A stretch of 51,152 bases of DNA from Actinomycetes bacterium (GTDB lineage: Bacteria; Actinomycetota; Acidimicrobiia; Acidimicrobiales; Acidimicrobiaceae), in NCBI GenBank assembly GCA_021803345.1, contig JAJZLS010000007.1, positions 1 through 51,152 on the forward strand, given 5' to 3'. A model generated the notes under the pieces. It made no database searches. It was not told the DNA's origin and was given only the letters and a program-made list of their open reading frames with translations. Positions 16,096-25,469 of this stretch are shown one piece after another (positions within the stretch are counted from its first letter, which is position 1; each line of letters opens with the position of its first letter). The translations under genes were made by a program, and so were the position numbers.

Positions 16096-17586
16096 ATGGA
16101 ACCCCAGACGTATGATATATTGATAATTGGTTCCGGTGCAGCTGGAGCATATGCAGCCATTAAGGCGGCAGACCAGGGCGGCAAAGTAGCGCTGGTGACA
16201 AAAACCAGACTGCTCAGCGGCTCAACCAGATGGGCGCAGGGTGGGGTGGCCTTTCCTTCAGATATAACCGACATTGAGTGCCATCTAAAGGACACAATTA
16301 CAGCTGGGCGTGGTCTTGTCGATGAAGAGGTAAGCAATACCATTCTCAAAGATGCTCTGGGCCATCTTGAGTACCTTATGAGTCGGGGTATAACTTTCGA
16401 TGCCATACCTGCGCTCGAGGGTGGTCACACTATCCCAAGAGTACGGCATATCAACGGCGACGAAAGCGGACTACATCTGCTTCGTTTTCTCCACGCCCAA
16501 CTCAACCACAATGTTTCCATCTATCAGCAACACTTTGCCCCGTCACTAATCAGTGCTGACAATAAAGTACATGGAGTAACCCTTTGGCCGGATGGAGACC
16601 CATCAAGAGAATTTAGCCTCCGAGCAAAAGCAACAATAATTGCTACCGGAGGAGCCGGGCAGCTATATCAAGTCACCACCAATCCCAGGGAATCAACCGG
16701 AGATGGCATCGCCCTGGCATACCGAGCCGGTGCAGAGGTAAGAGATGTCGAACTGGTTCAGTTTCATCCAACTGTACTTGAAAATGGGGCTCTTATATCA
16801 GAAGCCTGTCGCGGAGAAGGCGCAGTGCTGGTGAATAGTCAGGGAAAGCGCTTCATGGATGGCTACGATCCAGCCGCCGATCTGGCACCTAGAGATATCG
16901 TGGCACGAGCAATCTTTTCTGAAGAGCTAAAAGGCGAGAAGGTTTTTCTGGACCTCCGGCCGATAAGGAACCTGCAGGAAAAATTTCCCACTGTGCATTC
17001 TTCAATTACCGCCCTAGGCCTTGACCCTTGTGTGGACCTGGTGCCGATACACCCTGCGGCGCATTATCTGATGGGAGGCATCACCTCGGATGACTCCGGC
17101 GCTACCACTGTGACCAATCTGTATGCTGCAGGAGAAACCGCCAGTACCGGATTTCATGGAGCCAACAGGCTGGCCTCCAACTCTTTGTTAGAAAGCCTGG
17201 TCATGGGAGCAAGGGCAGCAACAGCTGCTCTAAAGTGTGCCCATCTTGAAACTTCAGACTTTTCTAATGCGCCAATTGTGGGCGTAGCTGAACAACACAG
17301 AACCCGAATAAAAGAGGTAATGACAAACTATGCCTCTGTGGTTAGAGAAGAACAAGGTCTTCTCAAAGGGTTTGGTGAGATATCCAATATCAATACCTTT
17401 TCTGCCAAAAGCGAAGCTGAGGCTGAGACAGCAAATCTTCGCTTAGTTGCACTGCTTGCCCTCAGGGGGGCAATTGAGAGAAAGGAAAGCAGGGGATCTC
17501 ATTTCAGGTCTGATTATCCAAACCCTTTGAGAAGACCCCTACATCAGATTCAAAAACTTTCGGACTTTAACGCAGTAAAGGACTAG
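16096..17586 (+). CDS. nadB: L-aspartate oxidase
   Basis: A 496-residue flavoprotein that oxidises L-aspartate to iminoaspartate for NadA. The N-terminal FAD-binding motif is IIGSGAAGAYAAIKAA, followed by the family motifs RWAQGGVAF, EACRGEGAVL and HGANRLASNSLLE near residue 355. The C-terminal helical bundle is complete though short. The usual third gene of actinobacterial nad operons, nadC, does not follow; the next gene is a glycosyltransferase. Confidence 0.95.
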   Translation: MEPQTYDILIIGSGAAGAYAAIKAADQGGKVALVTKTRLLSGSTRWAQGGVAFPSDITDIECHLKDTITAGRGLVDEEVSNTILKDALGHLEYLMSRGITFDAIPALEGGHTIPRVRHINGDESGLHLLRFLHAQLNHNVSIYQQHFAPSLISADNKVHGVTLWPDGDPSREFSLRAKATIIATGGAGQLYQVTTNPRESTGDGIALAYRAGAEVRDVELVQFHPTVLENGALISEACRGEGAVLVNSQGKRFMDGYDPAADLAPRDIVARAIFSEELKGEKVFLDLRPIRNLQEKFPTVHSSITALGLDPCVDLVPIHPAAHYLMGGITSDDSGATTVTNLYAAGETASTGFHGANRLASNSLLESLVMGARAATAALKCAHLETSDFSNAPIVGVAEQHRTRIKEVMTNYASVVREEQGLLKGFGEISNINTFSAKSEAEAETANLRLVALLALRGAIERKESRGSHFRSDYPNPLRRPLHQIQKLSDFNAVKD

Positions 17587-17692
17587 CAACCAGATATCGC
17601 ACCGACCTACAGCAGACGCATTGCCCGTAGCGCAATAACCGGCTAATGAATCTTGTGGCTCTCAGCTATAGACCAGGTTGGGGCAAGTTATG

Positions 17693-17740
17693 CTGTTATC
17701 GAGTAAATCAGAGCTCAACAACGAAAGGCTCCGATAACAG
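17693..17740 (+). promoter_or_regulatory. Inverted repeat ending at the glycosyltransferase start codon
   Basis: CTGTTATCG (17693-17701) is a perfect complement of CGATAACAG (17732-17740), which ends 2 bases before the ATG at 17743. If transcribed it would bury the start region in a stem, so it may limit translation. Confidence 0.5.
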
Positions 17741-17742
17741 GA

Positions 17743-20241
17743 ATGTATCAAAAACTACTTCGCTGGCTGGCTGATTCAAAGAAAAATTCACTGCTTAAAG
17801 CCAGGTTGCATATCAATCCCATATACAAGAACAGACAAGGTTCCGGTTACTGCTTCCCGGGTTCACAATATATTCCGGTCGATTTTCCATACGAGTTAGC
17901 CAATACCGCCAGTTGGCTTTTATGTAAATTGACAGTAGGTGACGTAGAACCAAAACCGTATCTGCCCAGCTTGATGCTGGGACTCAATAGGGAAAATGAC
18001 GACGCCAAACTAGTACGGTTGACCAACATTGGGGACGGAACTTTTCTGGGGATTCTCCACTACGGACTTCAGCCAACCATCGAGCTGCGGCTTTCATTGA
18101 CTGAAACCGCAGTTGCTGATGACTTCCAGCTCGAAGTAGCCAAGCTCAGCTCCTCGAGCGCTCAAGCCATGCTCGCACTGCGCATAGCAAGTGAAATAAT
18201 TTCGCCAAAGGAGAGCCCAACCCGGGAAGTCACCCGGGATCTGTTAACTTTCACTAAGGTCATTGCACTTCAGGGAAGTAAAGTAGCAAATCAAGCCAAG
18301 GATATGGTTCTTGGGGTAACGCCGATAAACGTCATTGAGCCACCTCCCCCAACTGCTTCAAAATATGAAAAGTGGCTTTTCAAACAGAGTGCCACTTCCC
18401 CAGACATCAAACGCCGTGCACGCCGGCTATCCGATTCTTTCCCAGTCCGACCCAAATTCTCAATCGTCATGCCGGTATATAAAACAAATGAACTCTTTCT
18501 CCGGGAGGCGGTTGAATCAGTTCGAAGGCAGATCTATACCAACTGGGAACTCATAATCGTAGATGACGGCTCCAAGGTACCAGAATTGAGCAGCCTGCTT
18601 TCCGATATGGCTAAGCAGGAATTCAGGATTAAAGTAATCGAACTGGATGAAAATATGGGTATCTCCGAAGCCACAAATCGAGGGATTGAAGCTGCCAGCG
18701 GAGATTTTATCGGCTTTTTAGACCATGACGATATCCTTTCGGACGATGCACTGTTTTGGTTTGCTGATGTAGTCAACCGACAAAACAATACCAAGGTAAT
18801 CTACAGCGACCATGACGTTTACTCCGAGTCAATTCATGTCGCAGATCACTACTATAAGCCCCATTATTTTAAACCAGACTGGAATCCCCTTCTATTTTTG
18901 GGCCAAAATTACCTGAACCACTTTGTTGCGGTTGAAGCTGGCCTTGCCAAGTCAAATCCTCTCCGATCGGAGTACAACGGTAGTCAGGACTATGACTTTC
19001 TACTACGTGTAACGGCTCAGCTGGACGGGAACGAAATCAAACATATCCCCCGGATTCTGTATCATTGGAGGGCAGACGATGGTTCGGTGGCTCTAAGGTC
19101 GGAAGATAAGAACTACGCAGTCCCGGCCGCCAGGAGAGCTGTCCAAGACTATCTGGACCACAATTTTCCTGGTGCTATCGTGGAAGAAGGCGAGATTTAC
19201 AACCGGATACGATTCCCGGTCCCTACACCTCCACCCTCGGTTGCTATAGTCATTCCCACCAAAGATGGTTACGAGCTTCTAAAAGAATCGATTGGGACTA
19301 TCTTCAAGCACACCTCCTACCCAAATTTCAGGATCAAGGTAATCGACAATCAGTCGAGCGAACCTGAAACCCTTAGCTACCTTGAACAACTTGAGAAGTC
19401 GGGTCAGATTGATCTGTTCCACTACGACAAACCGTTCAACTACTCTGAAATGCATAACCAGGTTATCGAGCAGCTTGACGAGGAGCTCGTGCTTCTGCTC
19501 AATAACGATGTCAGTGTAATTTCCAGCGATTGGCTGGATGAAATGGTTTCTCTTATCTCAAAATTCAATACTGCCGCGGTGGGTTGCAGACTGCTTTATC
19601 CCGATGGGACAATCCAACATGCTGGTGTCGTAGTTGGTCTTGGTGGTGCGGCAGGGCATATTGGCGTAAATCAGGATCCAGCAGATCCTGGTTATTTCGG
19701 GAGACTGAAACTTACGCAAAATATTACTGCAGTTACTGCAGCCTGTTTGCTGATTAGAAGGGACGTTTATAAAGAGGTGGGAGGGATGAATGCGTATCGG
19801 CTTGGAGTTGCCTTCAATGACGTCGATCTCTGCCTCAAGATTAATGAAGCCGGTTACCGCATAGCCTGGACCCCATTTGCCACCCTAGTTCATCACGAAT
19901 CCAAGAGCAGGGGCCATGACGGAGACGACAAACGAAAAACAAACAGGATGATGGGTGAGATCAGTTATCTCAGGGAACGATGGGAATCAGAGATTCAGGA
20001 CGATCCCAATTACAACCCGAATCTTGAGATTATGACCGAGAACATTTTCACTCCGAGCAAAGAGCCTCGAATCCCTACCTTGGCCGATTTTGTCGAAGCC
20101 TGCTATAGGGCGGATGGGAAAAAGTGGGACTGGAGCCACAAATTCGACACCGAAGAAGAGGAAGAGATGCTACGGCACAAGTACCACATAAGGATTGCCA
20201 CAAGCCCCTTTGAGTACAGGCGCAAGGATCTGGATGACTGA
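17743..20241 (+). CDS. Double-domain family 2 glycosyltransferase
   Basis: An 832-residue protein. Residues 1-235 are a non-catalytic N-terminal part. The first GT-A domain starts at FSIVMPVYKTN near 240, with the nucleotide-binding DDGS and metal-binding DHDD motifs and QDYDFLLRV. The second starts at VAIVIPTKDGYELL near 500, with DNQS, NNDV and the acceptor-side FNDVDLCLKINEAGY. This layout is seen in O-antigen, rhamnan and galactan-type surface polysaccharide enzymes. No membrane helices. No other polysaccharide gene is nearby, so the sugar is unknown. Confidence 0.85.
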   Translation: MYQKLLRWLADSKKNSLLKARLHINPIYKNRQGSGYCFPGSQYIPVDFPYELANTASWLLCKLTVGDVEPKPYLPSLMLGLNRENDDAKLVRLTNIGDGTFLGILHYGLQPTIELRLSLTETAVADDFQLEVAKLSSSSAQAMLALRIASEIISPKESPTREVTRDLLTFTKVIALQGSKVANQAKDMVLGVTPINVIEPPPPTASKYEKWLFKQSATSPDIKRRARRLSDSFPVRPKFSIVMPVYKTNELFLREAVESVRRQIYTNWELIIVDDGSKVPELSSLLSDMAKQEFRIKVIELDENMGISEATNRGIEAASGDFIGFLDHDDILSDDALFWFADVVNRQNNTKVIYSDHDVYSESIHVADHYYKPHYFKPDWNPLLFLGQNYLNHFVAVEAGLAKSNPLRSEYNGSQDYDFLLRVTAQLDGNEIKHIPRILYHWRADDGSVALRSEDKNYAVPAARRAVQDYLDHNFPGAIVEEGEIYNRIRFPVPTPPPSVAIVIPTKDGYELLKESIGTIFKHTSYPNFRIKVIDNQSSEPETLSYLEQLEKSGQIDLFHYDKPFNYSEMHNQVIEQLDEELVLLLNNDVSVISSDWLDEMVSLISKFNTAAVGCRLLYPDGTIQHAGVVVGLGGAAGHIGVNQDPADPGYFGRLKLTQNITAVTAACLLIRRDVYKEVGGMNAYRLGVAFNDVDLCLKINEAGYRIAWTPFATLVHHESKSRGHDGDDKRKTNRMMGEISYLRERWESEIQDDPNYNPNLEIMTENIFTPSKEPRIPTLADFVEACYRADGKKWDWSHKFDTEEEEEMLRHKYHIRIATSPFEYRRKDLDD

Positions 20242-20847
20242 ATAGAGCTTCTCACTTGGTTTGAGTTCAATGAAGCTGCCTAAAAACCTTCTGGTATTCA
20301 GCAGCTTTCAAGTTTCATGTATCAGCTGGACAATTCTTAAGACGAACGGCTAATCGATATCGATTAGCAAAATTGTGGCCACGGTTGCTAATGGGGATTC
20401 TCCTCTTTACATGACCCATTTGAAAGACCGGTGTTTCTTATGTACCATGAAATCCGGTGATCTTGATTTAGCATGGTCCGAAAGGTATTGCCACATTCGA
20501 TATCCCTGAGTAATCCACGTCTCTATCGCGCATTTAGCCTCGGAGCAGTAATACGTGTCGCACTAAACACATCTACAGGAATATCGCAGGAAATTTGATC
20601 CAGAAGATGGGTTACAACATTTGGAGCTTCAGATAGCCAGGCTCGAAACAACTGCGACAGTTTGAGCTTAGATTCCATGGTCTGAAACAAAGATATTAAA
20701 AATCACTTGATTTTCCAGTAGGAGAAATTTCTATAATCCTACGGTCCGCTATGATACTTACCTATTTCCAGGCTTTTTATGAAATCCAAGTTCTCTCTGT
20801 GTCCATCATTACTACTTGGGTCATTGCTGGTTCGCAATTCGGAAAAG
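20242..20847. other. Intergenic region with 20-base palindrome
   Basis: About 600 bases between convergent genes. AGCTTC/GAAGCT (20246-20251, 20272-20277) may be a weak terminator after the glycosyltransferase gene. The main feature is the perfect palindrome at 20349-20368. I see no gene. Confidence 0.6.
20349..20368. repeat. Perfect 20-base palindrome
   Basis: GCTAATCGAT is followed at once by its reverse complement ATCGATTAGC. There is no loop, so it is more likely a protein site than a terminator. Confidence 0.8.
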
Positions 20848-21177
20848 TCAAAAGCGTGCTTGAAGCCGCAGGATAGCTGCTTCAAGCAACGGAAGATCTT
20901 CAGTGATTGTGGCTTCAATCACTGCCCGGGAAACGTCGAAATAATGGTGCGTTAGCCAGTCGCGCATCCCCGACGCGTCCGACCATCTTACATCCGGCTC
21001 ACTAACTAAAAATTTAGGATCCAACAGCTTCACTGCCTCCCCTATTTCGATCAACCGTAACCGAACAGCATCGAAAACAAGTCCGTCAGAGAGGTCACCA
21101 TGGGCGAGGTGACTTCTAATTGCGATAATCGCTTCAAGAATATCGCTGAGACGTTCATCATCATGTCGAGAGCTCAT
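20848..21177 (-). CDS. HepT-like (DUF86) toxin
   Basis: A 109-residue all-alpha protein of the HepT/DUF86 family. The active-site region of these HEPN RNases reads RDWLTHHYFDV here (family form RNxxxHxY), so the Arg and His needed for RNA cleavage are kept. It overlaps the upstream MNT-type gene by 4 bases (ATGA). In this toxin-antitoxin type the MNT nucleotidyltransferase blocks HepT, in tested cases by adding AMP groups to a Tyr near the active site; such a Tyr is present (HHY). Confidence 0.8.
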   Translation of the reverse strand: MSSRHDDERLSDILEAIIAIRSHLAHGDLSDGLVFDAVRLRLIEIGEAVKLLDPKFLVSEPDVRWSDASGMRDWLTHHYFDVSRAVIEATITEDLPLLEAAILRLQARF

Positions 21178-21704
21178 AATGGGATAGCCTCGTTTTCGAT
21201 CTCTTCCTGAACCCGCGGTCGGAGGCTATCTGATGGCGCCACGTCAACTGCTGTGCCAAGAATCGCCGAAAGCTCCCTGCGTAGCGCTTCTAAGGCAAAC
21301 AACCCTGTTCCTGGATTAACGTCAACCACGAAATCGACGTCACTATCAGGCCGATCTTCACCCCTCACAACACTTCCAAAAACGCGGATATTTTTCGCCC
21401 CGTGACGCTCCACACAAGCCAGTAATAAACGTCGACGCTGGCGGAGACGGCGCCCTAACGGGGTGTCGGGTAGGCCGAGCGAATAATCATTCGATCGTTC
21501 AACGTCGAGGACTAAACGGTGCCCCGTAGCCCGTATGAGGCGTTCGAGCGTTGAGAATGACGGCTCCCTACGACCTGACTCATAGGCGCTGATTACACTT
21601 TGAGCAACTAGGGCACGACGTGCTACTTCGGTCTGCGACAGTCGGGCGCTGATACGCGCCTGTCGTAAGAGCTTGCCTGTTAAGTTATCCCTATGGCGCA
21701 CCAT
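21174..21704 (-). CDS. XRE helix-turn-helix fused to MNT nucleotidyltransferase (antitoxin)
   Basis: A 176-residue fusion. Residues about 8-60 are a Cro/C1-type helix-turn-helix (LRQARISARLSQTEVARRALVAQSVISAYESGRREPSFSTLERLI). Residues about 85-175 are a minimal nucleotidyltransferase with the signature FGSVVRGEDRPDSDVDFVVD, including the two metal-binding Asp. It should be the antitoxin to the HepT gene that follows and its own repressor in one chain. The start at MVRHRD is chosen because TATACT (21711-21716) lies just 6 bases upstream, implying a leaderless message. Confidence 0.8.
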   Translation of the reverse strand: MVRHRDNLTGKLLRQARISARLSQTEVARRALVAQSVISAYESGRREPSFSTLERLIRATGHRLVLDVERSNDYSLGLPDTPLGRRLRQRRRLLLACVERHGAKNIRVFGSVVRGEDRPDSDVDFVVDVNPGTGLFALEALRRELSAILGTAVDVAPSDSLRPRVQEEIENEAIPL

Positions 21705-21710
21705 AGCATA

Positions 21711-21716
21711 AGTATA
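21711..21716 (-). promoter_or_regulatory. -10 box of a probable leaderless promoter
   Basis: TATACT on the minus strand ends 6 bases before the ATG of the helix-turn-helix/MNT gene. Confidence 0.6.
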
Positions 21717-21959
21717 GTACTTATTGTCTATTAGCACTTAATCAAAATCAAACGAATATTGTTTCAAAGAAAACACAGCTAAAGTCAACTCTGCGATTAC
21801 CTTAGGCTTCGCCTTCGCGTTCTGAACAGCTTGGGAACTGAATTCATCCTTTAGCGCGCCTTTCTTAAATTAGAAACTAATACTTCCGTAGTAGGGAGGA
21901 TCGAAACATACCTCCCTGCTAACTTGGGAATTAACCAGTTGTGTAGAAAGAAGGCACAA

Positions 21960-23045
21960 GTGTCACATTTCATAACGGGATTTCCCGGCTTCATCGCCAC
22001 CCGTCTGGTTCGAAAGTTGGCTGGTATCCATCCAGAGGAGAATTTTAAGCTACTCGTCCACCCAAGCCAAATCGAAAAAGCGGAAAATGCTGTTAGAGAA
22101 CTCGACAGAGAAACTGAATCGAGCAACGGAAGATTCGAGATAATATTAGGTGATATTACAAAATCAGATCTTGGCATTACCAATGCTGATATTCACTTGG
22201 ACACGAGTCAAATATCACATCTTTTTCACCTTGCAGCCATCTATGACCTTGCAGTAGGCGAGGAAATTGCAGAAAAAGTAAATGTCCAGGGCACCCTAAA
22301 CGTCACCAATTGGGCTAAGGGACTACCCAACTTACAGCGGTATTTGTACTTCAGCACAGCTTATGTATCAGGTCGACGAAAAGGGACAGTGCTGGAGACC
22401 GAATTGATTGACATAAATGGATTCAAAAACTTTTATGAATCAACAAAATTCAAAGCAGAGGTAATTGTTCAGCGAAACTGGGATCAAATACCGACCACCA
22501 TTATTAGGCCGGGAGTAGTCATGGGTGACTCCAGAACCGGAGAGACCGATAAATTCGATGGTCCCTATTTTGTTATGCGGTTCCTCGACAAATTCTCACG
22601 CCTTCCAATTCCAAATCTTGGTAGAGGCGAAGCACTCTTCAATGTGGTCCCAGTTAATTTTGTGGTAGATACGGTTGCCTATCTTTCCCACTATGAGGGA
22701 TCAATTGGAAAGGTCTACCACCTAGTTGATCCTGTGCCCCACAGGGCCCGAGAAGCATTTGAAATGATATGCAAGGCTCAACTCGGGACAAAGCCAAAGT
22801 ATTCGATTCCTCTGTCCCTGGTAGGAGCGGCGCTTTCAATTCCCTCCTTTAGAAGATGGCTAGGAGTAGAAAAAGAGACTCTTGAGTATTTCAGTATTGG
22901 ACCGGTATATGACAGTTCGCAGGCGCAGCAGGACCTTGCCGCCCTGAGGATCAGCTGCCCCGATTTTGCGACTTACATTGACACCGCAGTTAAATACTTC
23001 CTAGAAAATAAGGACAGTACCGATAAGCTGATCAAAGTCACCTAG
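21960..23045 (+). CDS. NAD(P)-dependent SDR, fatty acyl-reductase-like
   Basis: A 361-residue extended short-chain dehydrogenase. The nucleotide-binding turn is TGFPGFIATRLV at the very N-terminus; FHLAAIYDLAV and the active-site YESTKFKAE (YxxxK) follow, then IIRPGVVMGDSRTG. The overall pattern is that of the male-sterility/acyl-reductase (NAD_binding_4) branch, which reduces acyl thioesters to aldehydes or alcohols. The GTG start has AGAAGG 5 bases upstream; a longer in-frame start at 21924 lacks this. The aldehyde dehydrogenase gene begins 8 bases after the stop, so the two probably work on the same aldehyde. Confidence 0.75.
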   Translation: MSHFITGFPGFIATRLVRKLAGIHPEENFKLLVHPSQIEKAENAVRELDRETESSNGRFEIILGDITKSDLGITNADIHLDTSQISHLFHLAAIYDLAVGEEIAEKVNVQGTLNVTNWAKGLPNLQRYLYFSTAYVSGRRKGTVLETELIDINGFKNFYESTKFKAEVIVQRNWDQIPTTIIRPGVVMGDSRTGETDKFDGPYFVMRFLDKFSRLPIPNLGRGEALFNVVPVNFVVDTVAYLSHYEGSIGKVYHLVDPVPHRAREAFEMICKAQLGTKPKYSIPLSLVGAALSIPSFRRWLGVEKETLEYFSIGPVYDSSQAQQDLAALRISCPDFATYIDTAVKYFLENKDSTDKLIKVT

Positions 23046-23053
23046 GGGGAAAT

Positions 23054-24586
23054 ATGGCCAGTGCAGAAGATCGTCTCAAAAATCTAACGTCTGAAAATTC
23101 CGAAACTCCACTCGGGCAAATTCCTTTTATCTTTAGCGCCTCAAGATCAGCCCAGAAAGAATTTGCTACCCTACCCATGCCACAAAGGATGAAGGTTCTC
23201 TCTCAACTTCGTCATTTGATCGTGGAACGTGAGCAAGAAATCTCCAGGGTTATATCGAGGGCCACCGGGAAGCCACCTGGAGAAGCGCTCACTACTGAAG
23301 TTATGGTAGTTGCTGACGCAATTCTTCAAATTGAAAAAAGGGCGCCAAAAGCGCTTGGAAAACAAAGAGTTAAGACCCCAATCACATTCATTGGCAAACA
23401 TTCCTATGTCGAATACAAGCCGAGAGGGGTGGTGCTTGTCATCTCCCCATGGAATTTCCCATTCATGCTGGCCATGATCCCAGTCGTAGAAGCACTGGCG
23501 GCGGGAAATTCGGTGATAATGAAACCTTCGGAAGAAACTCCAGAAGTCGGGATACTAATGGAATCGATCTTCAAACAACTGGGGATACCCGAAGGAACGG
23601 TACAAGTGACACATGGAGGGCGGTTACTCGGTGAAGCTCTGATTGAATCAAAACCAGACTTTGTTCACTTCACTGGATCGGTAAACACTGGCAAAGCAAT
23701 TGCATCTGCAACTGGACCTTTACTCATTCCTAACACTTTAGAACTGGGTGGCAAAGATCCAATGATTGTGTTTGAAGATGCAAATATCGAACGTGCAGTC
23801 AATGGCGCCACCTGGGGAGCTTTTTCAAATGCCGGTCAGGTCTGCATGTCGGTGGAACGCCTTTACGTGGAGAACTCTATTTATGACCATTTCCTTGACC
23901 GCCTAGTGGAGCAAACCAGCAAACTAAAACTCGGGACTGATGACTCTAGCGATATAGGACCAATTACAACTTCGGCCCAGTTCCAGACCATACAGAGCCA
24001 GGTCAAGGCGGCGATCTCGGAAGGAGCGAAACTGCTGACCGGTCTAGATCCAGATAAATGGAATCCAACTTCAAGGCTAATTCCTCCTATGATTCTTACT
24101 GACGTCACTCATCAAATGGAAATCATGCAGGAAGAAACATTCGGTCCAGTCCTACCGGTTATGAGGTTCGACTCTGAGGAACAAGCTATCGCACTGGCTA
24201 ATGACAGTCGCTTTGGACTCAATTCAAGCGTCTGGACAAAAGATGCATCCAAAGGCAAACGGGTCATCTCTAAATTGATCACCGGCAGTGCGCTCCTTAA
24301 CGATGTAATCCTCACGATTGCTAATCCCTATCTTCCCTATGGCGGTGTCAAAGACTCCGGGTTAGGTTCATATCATGCTGATTCCGGAATACAGAACCTT
24401 GCAATCAGAACTGCGGTGATGACTGATCCAGGTCGTCCATTGTCTGAAATCAATTGGTTCCCCTATCAAGGAAAAGATGAACTCTTCGAAGAACTTCTCA
24501 AGAGTTACTGGGGTGCAAGTCGCAATTTCGCTAAATTTGGAATTTCATATCTCAAGCTTCTGTCCAAATCGAAAGATCGTCACTGA
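23054..24586 (+). CDS. Aldehyde dehydrogenase
   Basis: A 510-residue NAD(P)-dependent aldehyde dehydrogenase. Seen: the SPWNFPFMLAMIPVVEALAAGNSVIMKPSE cofactor region, FTGSVNTGKAI, the catalytic Glu in LELGGKDPMIV, the catalytic Cys in SNAGQVCMSVERLYVE, and QEETFGPVLPV. It oxidises aldehydes to acids. It is preceded by an acyl-reductase-like SDR gene 8 bases upstream. The C-terminus is about 30 residues longer than in soluble members (WGASRNFAKFGISYLKLLSKS), amphipathic and perhaps membrane-associating, as in fatty aldehyde dehydrogenases. Confidence 0.85.
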   Translation: MASAEDRLKNLTSENSETPLGQIPFIFSASRSAQKEFATLPMPQRMKVLSQLRHLIVEREQEISRVISRATGKPPGEALTTEVMVVADAILQIEKRAPKALGKQRVKTPITFIGKHSYVEYKPRGVVLVISPWNFPFMLAMIPVVEALAAGNSVIMKPSEETPEVGILMESIFKQLGIPEGTVQVTHGGRLLGEALIESKPDFVHFTGSVNTGKAIASATGPLLIPNTLELGGKDPMIVFEDANIERAVNGATWGAFSNAGQVCMSVERLYVENSIYDHFLDRLVEQTSKLKLGTDDSSDIGPITTSAQFQTIQSQVKAAISEGAKLLTGLDPDKWNPTSRLIPPMILTDVTHQMEIMQEETFGPVLPVMRFDSEEQAIALANDSRFGLNSSVWTKDASKGKRVISKLITGSALLNDVILTIANPYLPYGGVKDSGLGSYHADSGIQNLAIRTAVMTDPGRPLSEINWFPYQGKDELFEELLKSYWGASRNFAKFGISYLKLLSKSKDRH

Positions 24587-24650
24587 ACTGGAACTATCTA
24601 TTCGACGAAAAACCTGCTAAAGAACTGGCTTCGACAGATGGGAGGGGTAA

Positions 24651-24683
24651 GTGCGGTGACCCGCGCCTTTTAGGCCACCGCAC
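24651..24683. terminator. Bidirectional hairpin terminator
   Basis: GTGCGGTG (24651-24658) and CACCGCAC (24676-24683) are perfect complements, with the stem extendable to 11 pairs and one mismatch. It lies between the ends of the convergent aldehyde dehydrogenase and secreted-protein genes. There is no T-run. Confidence 0.6.
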
Positions 24684-24689
24684 CCAACG

Positions 24690-25469
24690 CTAACCCTGAT
24701 TGCCGCTTACTCTTACATGTACATTGAAGTGAGTATTTAGATTTAGACCTATTGAACCCTTATTGGAAGAACTGCTGTGATCTGATCCAAAAACGCTCTG
24801 GTCAGATGACTTTTGATGTGTATCGGCACTGTCGGTTCGATTAGAACTCGAAACGTCAGCATGCGAATCATCCTTTAGCGAACTCGAGCTCGCAGCAGAT
24901 GTAGTGGTGGTAGTCGGTGCAGTTGTCGTAGTGGTGGTTGGCGCCACCGTAGTAGTGGTTGTGTCGTCAGCGTCAACCTTGACAGCTTCAAACAACTTCA
25001 GCTTTGCATGTTGTGGATTGACAGCCGCACACAACTGAAGCACCGTCTCCCCCTTCGCCTTGGCAGCATTGGTTAGCACCAGGGGAACCTTCAGGTTATC
25101 CTGGTCAGAAGCTGTGGTGGAAGAACTAGTCGTCGAGGATCCGCTGGTTGAAGAAGTAGTTGACGACGAAGACGAAGTGGTGGTGGTTGATGCCGAAGTT
25201 GTGGTAGTTGAACTTGGCGAAGTTGTACTGGTGGTAGCTTCACCGGAGATGTGGTTTAGGTACGCTGTGCACAACCCGAATATTTCGCCAGGCGGGACAT
25301 TGGCTGTGGCATCAGTTGCAGCCGGAAGTTGCACCTGCGAGGTGCTCGAAGTGTAATCCGCTAAGTGAATCGGCAAATCACCTGCGTAGGACATTAGTCC
25401 TACTCCTGCAAGAGCCGCTGCAGAAAGACTTAGTCCTATGGCTTTGCGTTTAAAGTTTCGCAATCGCAT
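24690..25469 (-). CDS. Secreted Ser/Thr-rich protein
   Basis: A 259-residue exported protein. It has a signal peptide (basic MRLRNFKRKAIG, hydrophobic core, likely cut after LMSYA near residue 29). Two conserved-looking globular patches (IFGLCTAYLNHISG and LVLTNAAKAKGETVLQLCAAVNPQHAKLKLFEAV) each hold a Cys and could be disulfide-linked. They are separated and followed by low-complexity linkers made almost only of Thr, Ser and Ala-Pro-Thr (about 78-120 and 168-198). Such linkers are often glycosylated or span the cell wall. There is no sortase signal. GAGGAGGAAA precedes the start. Confidence 0.75.
   Translation of the reverse strand: MRLRNFKRKAIGLSLSAAALAGVGLMSYAGDLPIHLADYTSSTSQVQLPAATDATANVPPGEIFGLCTAYLNHISGEATTSTTSPSSTTTTSASTTTTSSSSSTTSSTSGSSTTSSSTTASDQDNLKVPLVLTNAAKAKGETVLQLCAAVNPQHAKLKLFEAVKVDADDTTTTTVAPTTTTTTAPTTTTTSAASSSSLKDDSHADVSSSNRTDSADTHQKSSDQSVFGSDHSSSSNKGSIGLNLNTHFNVHVRVSGNQG

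Noticed and set aside
25060-25356. Plus-strand Val/Glu-rich open frame
   Set aside because: It is the mirror of the Thr/Ser codon repeats of the secreted-protein gene.
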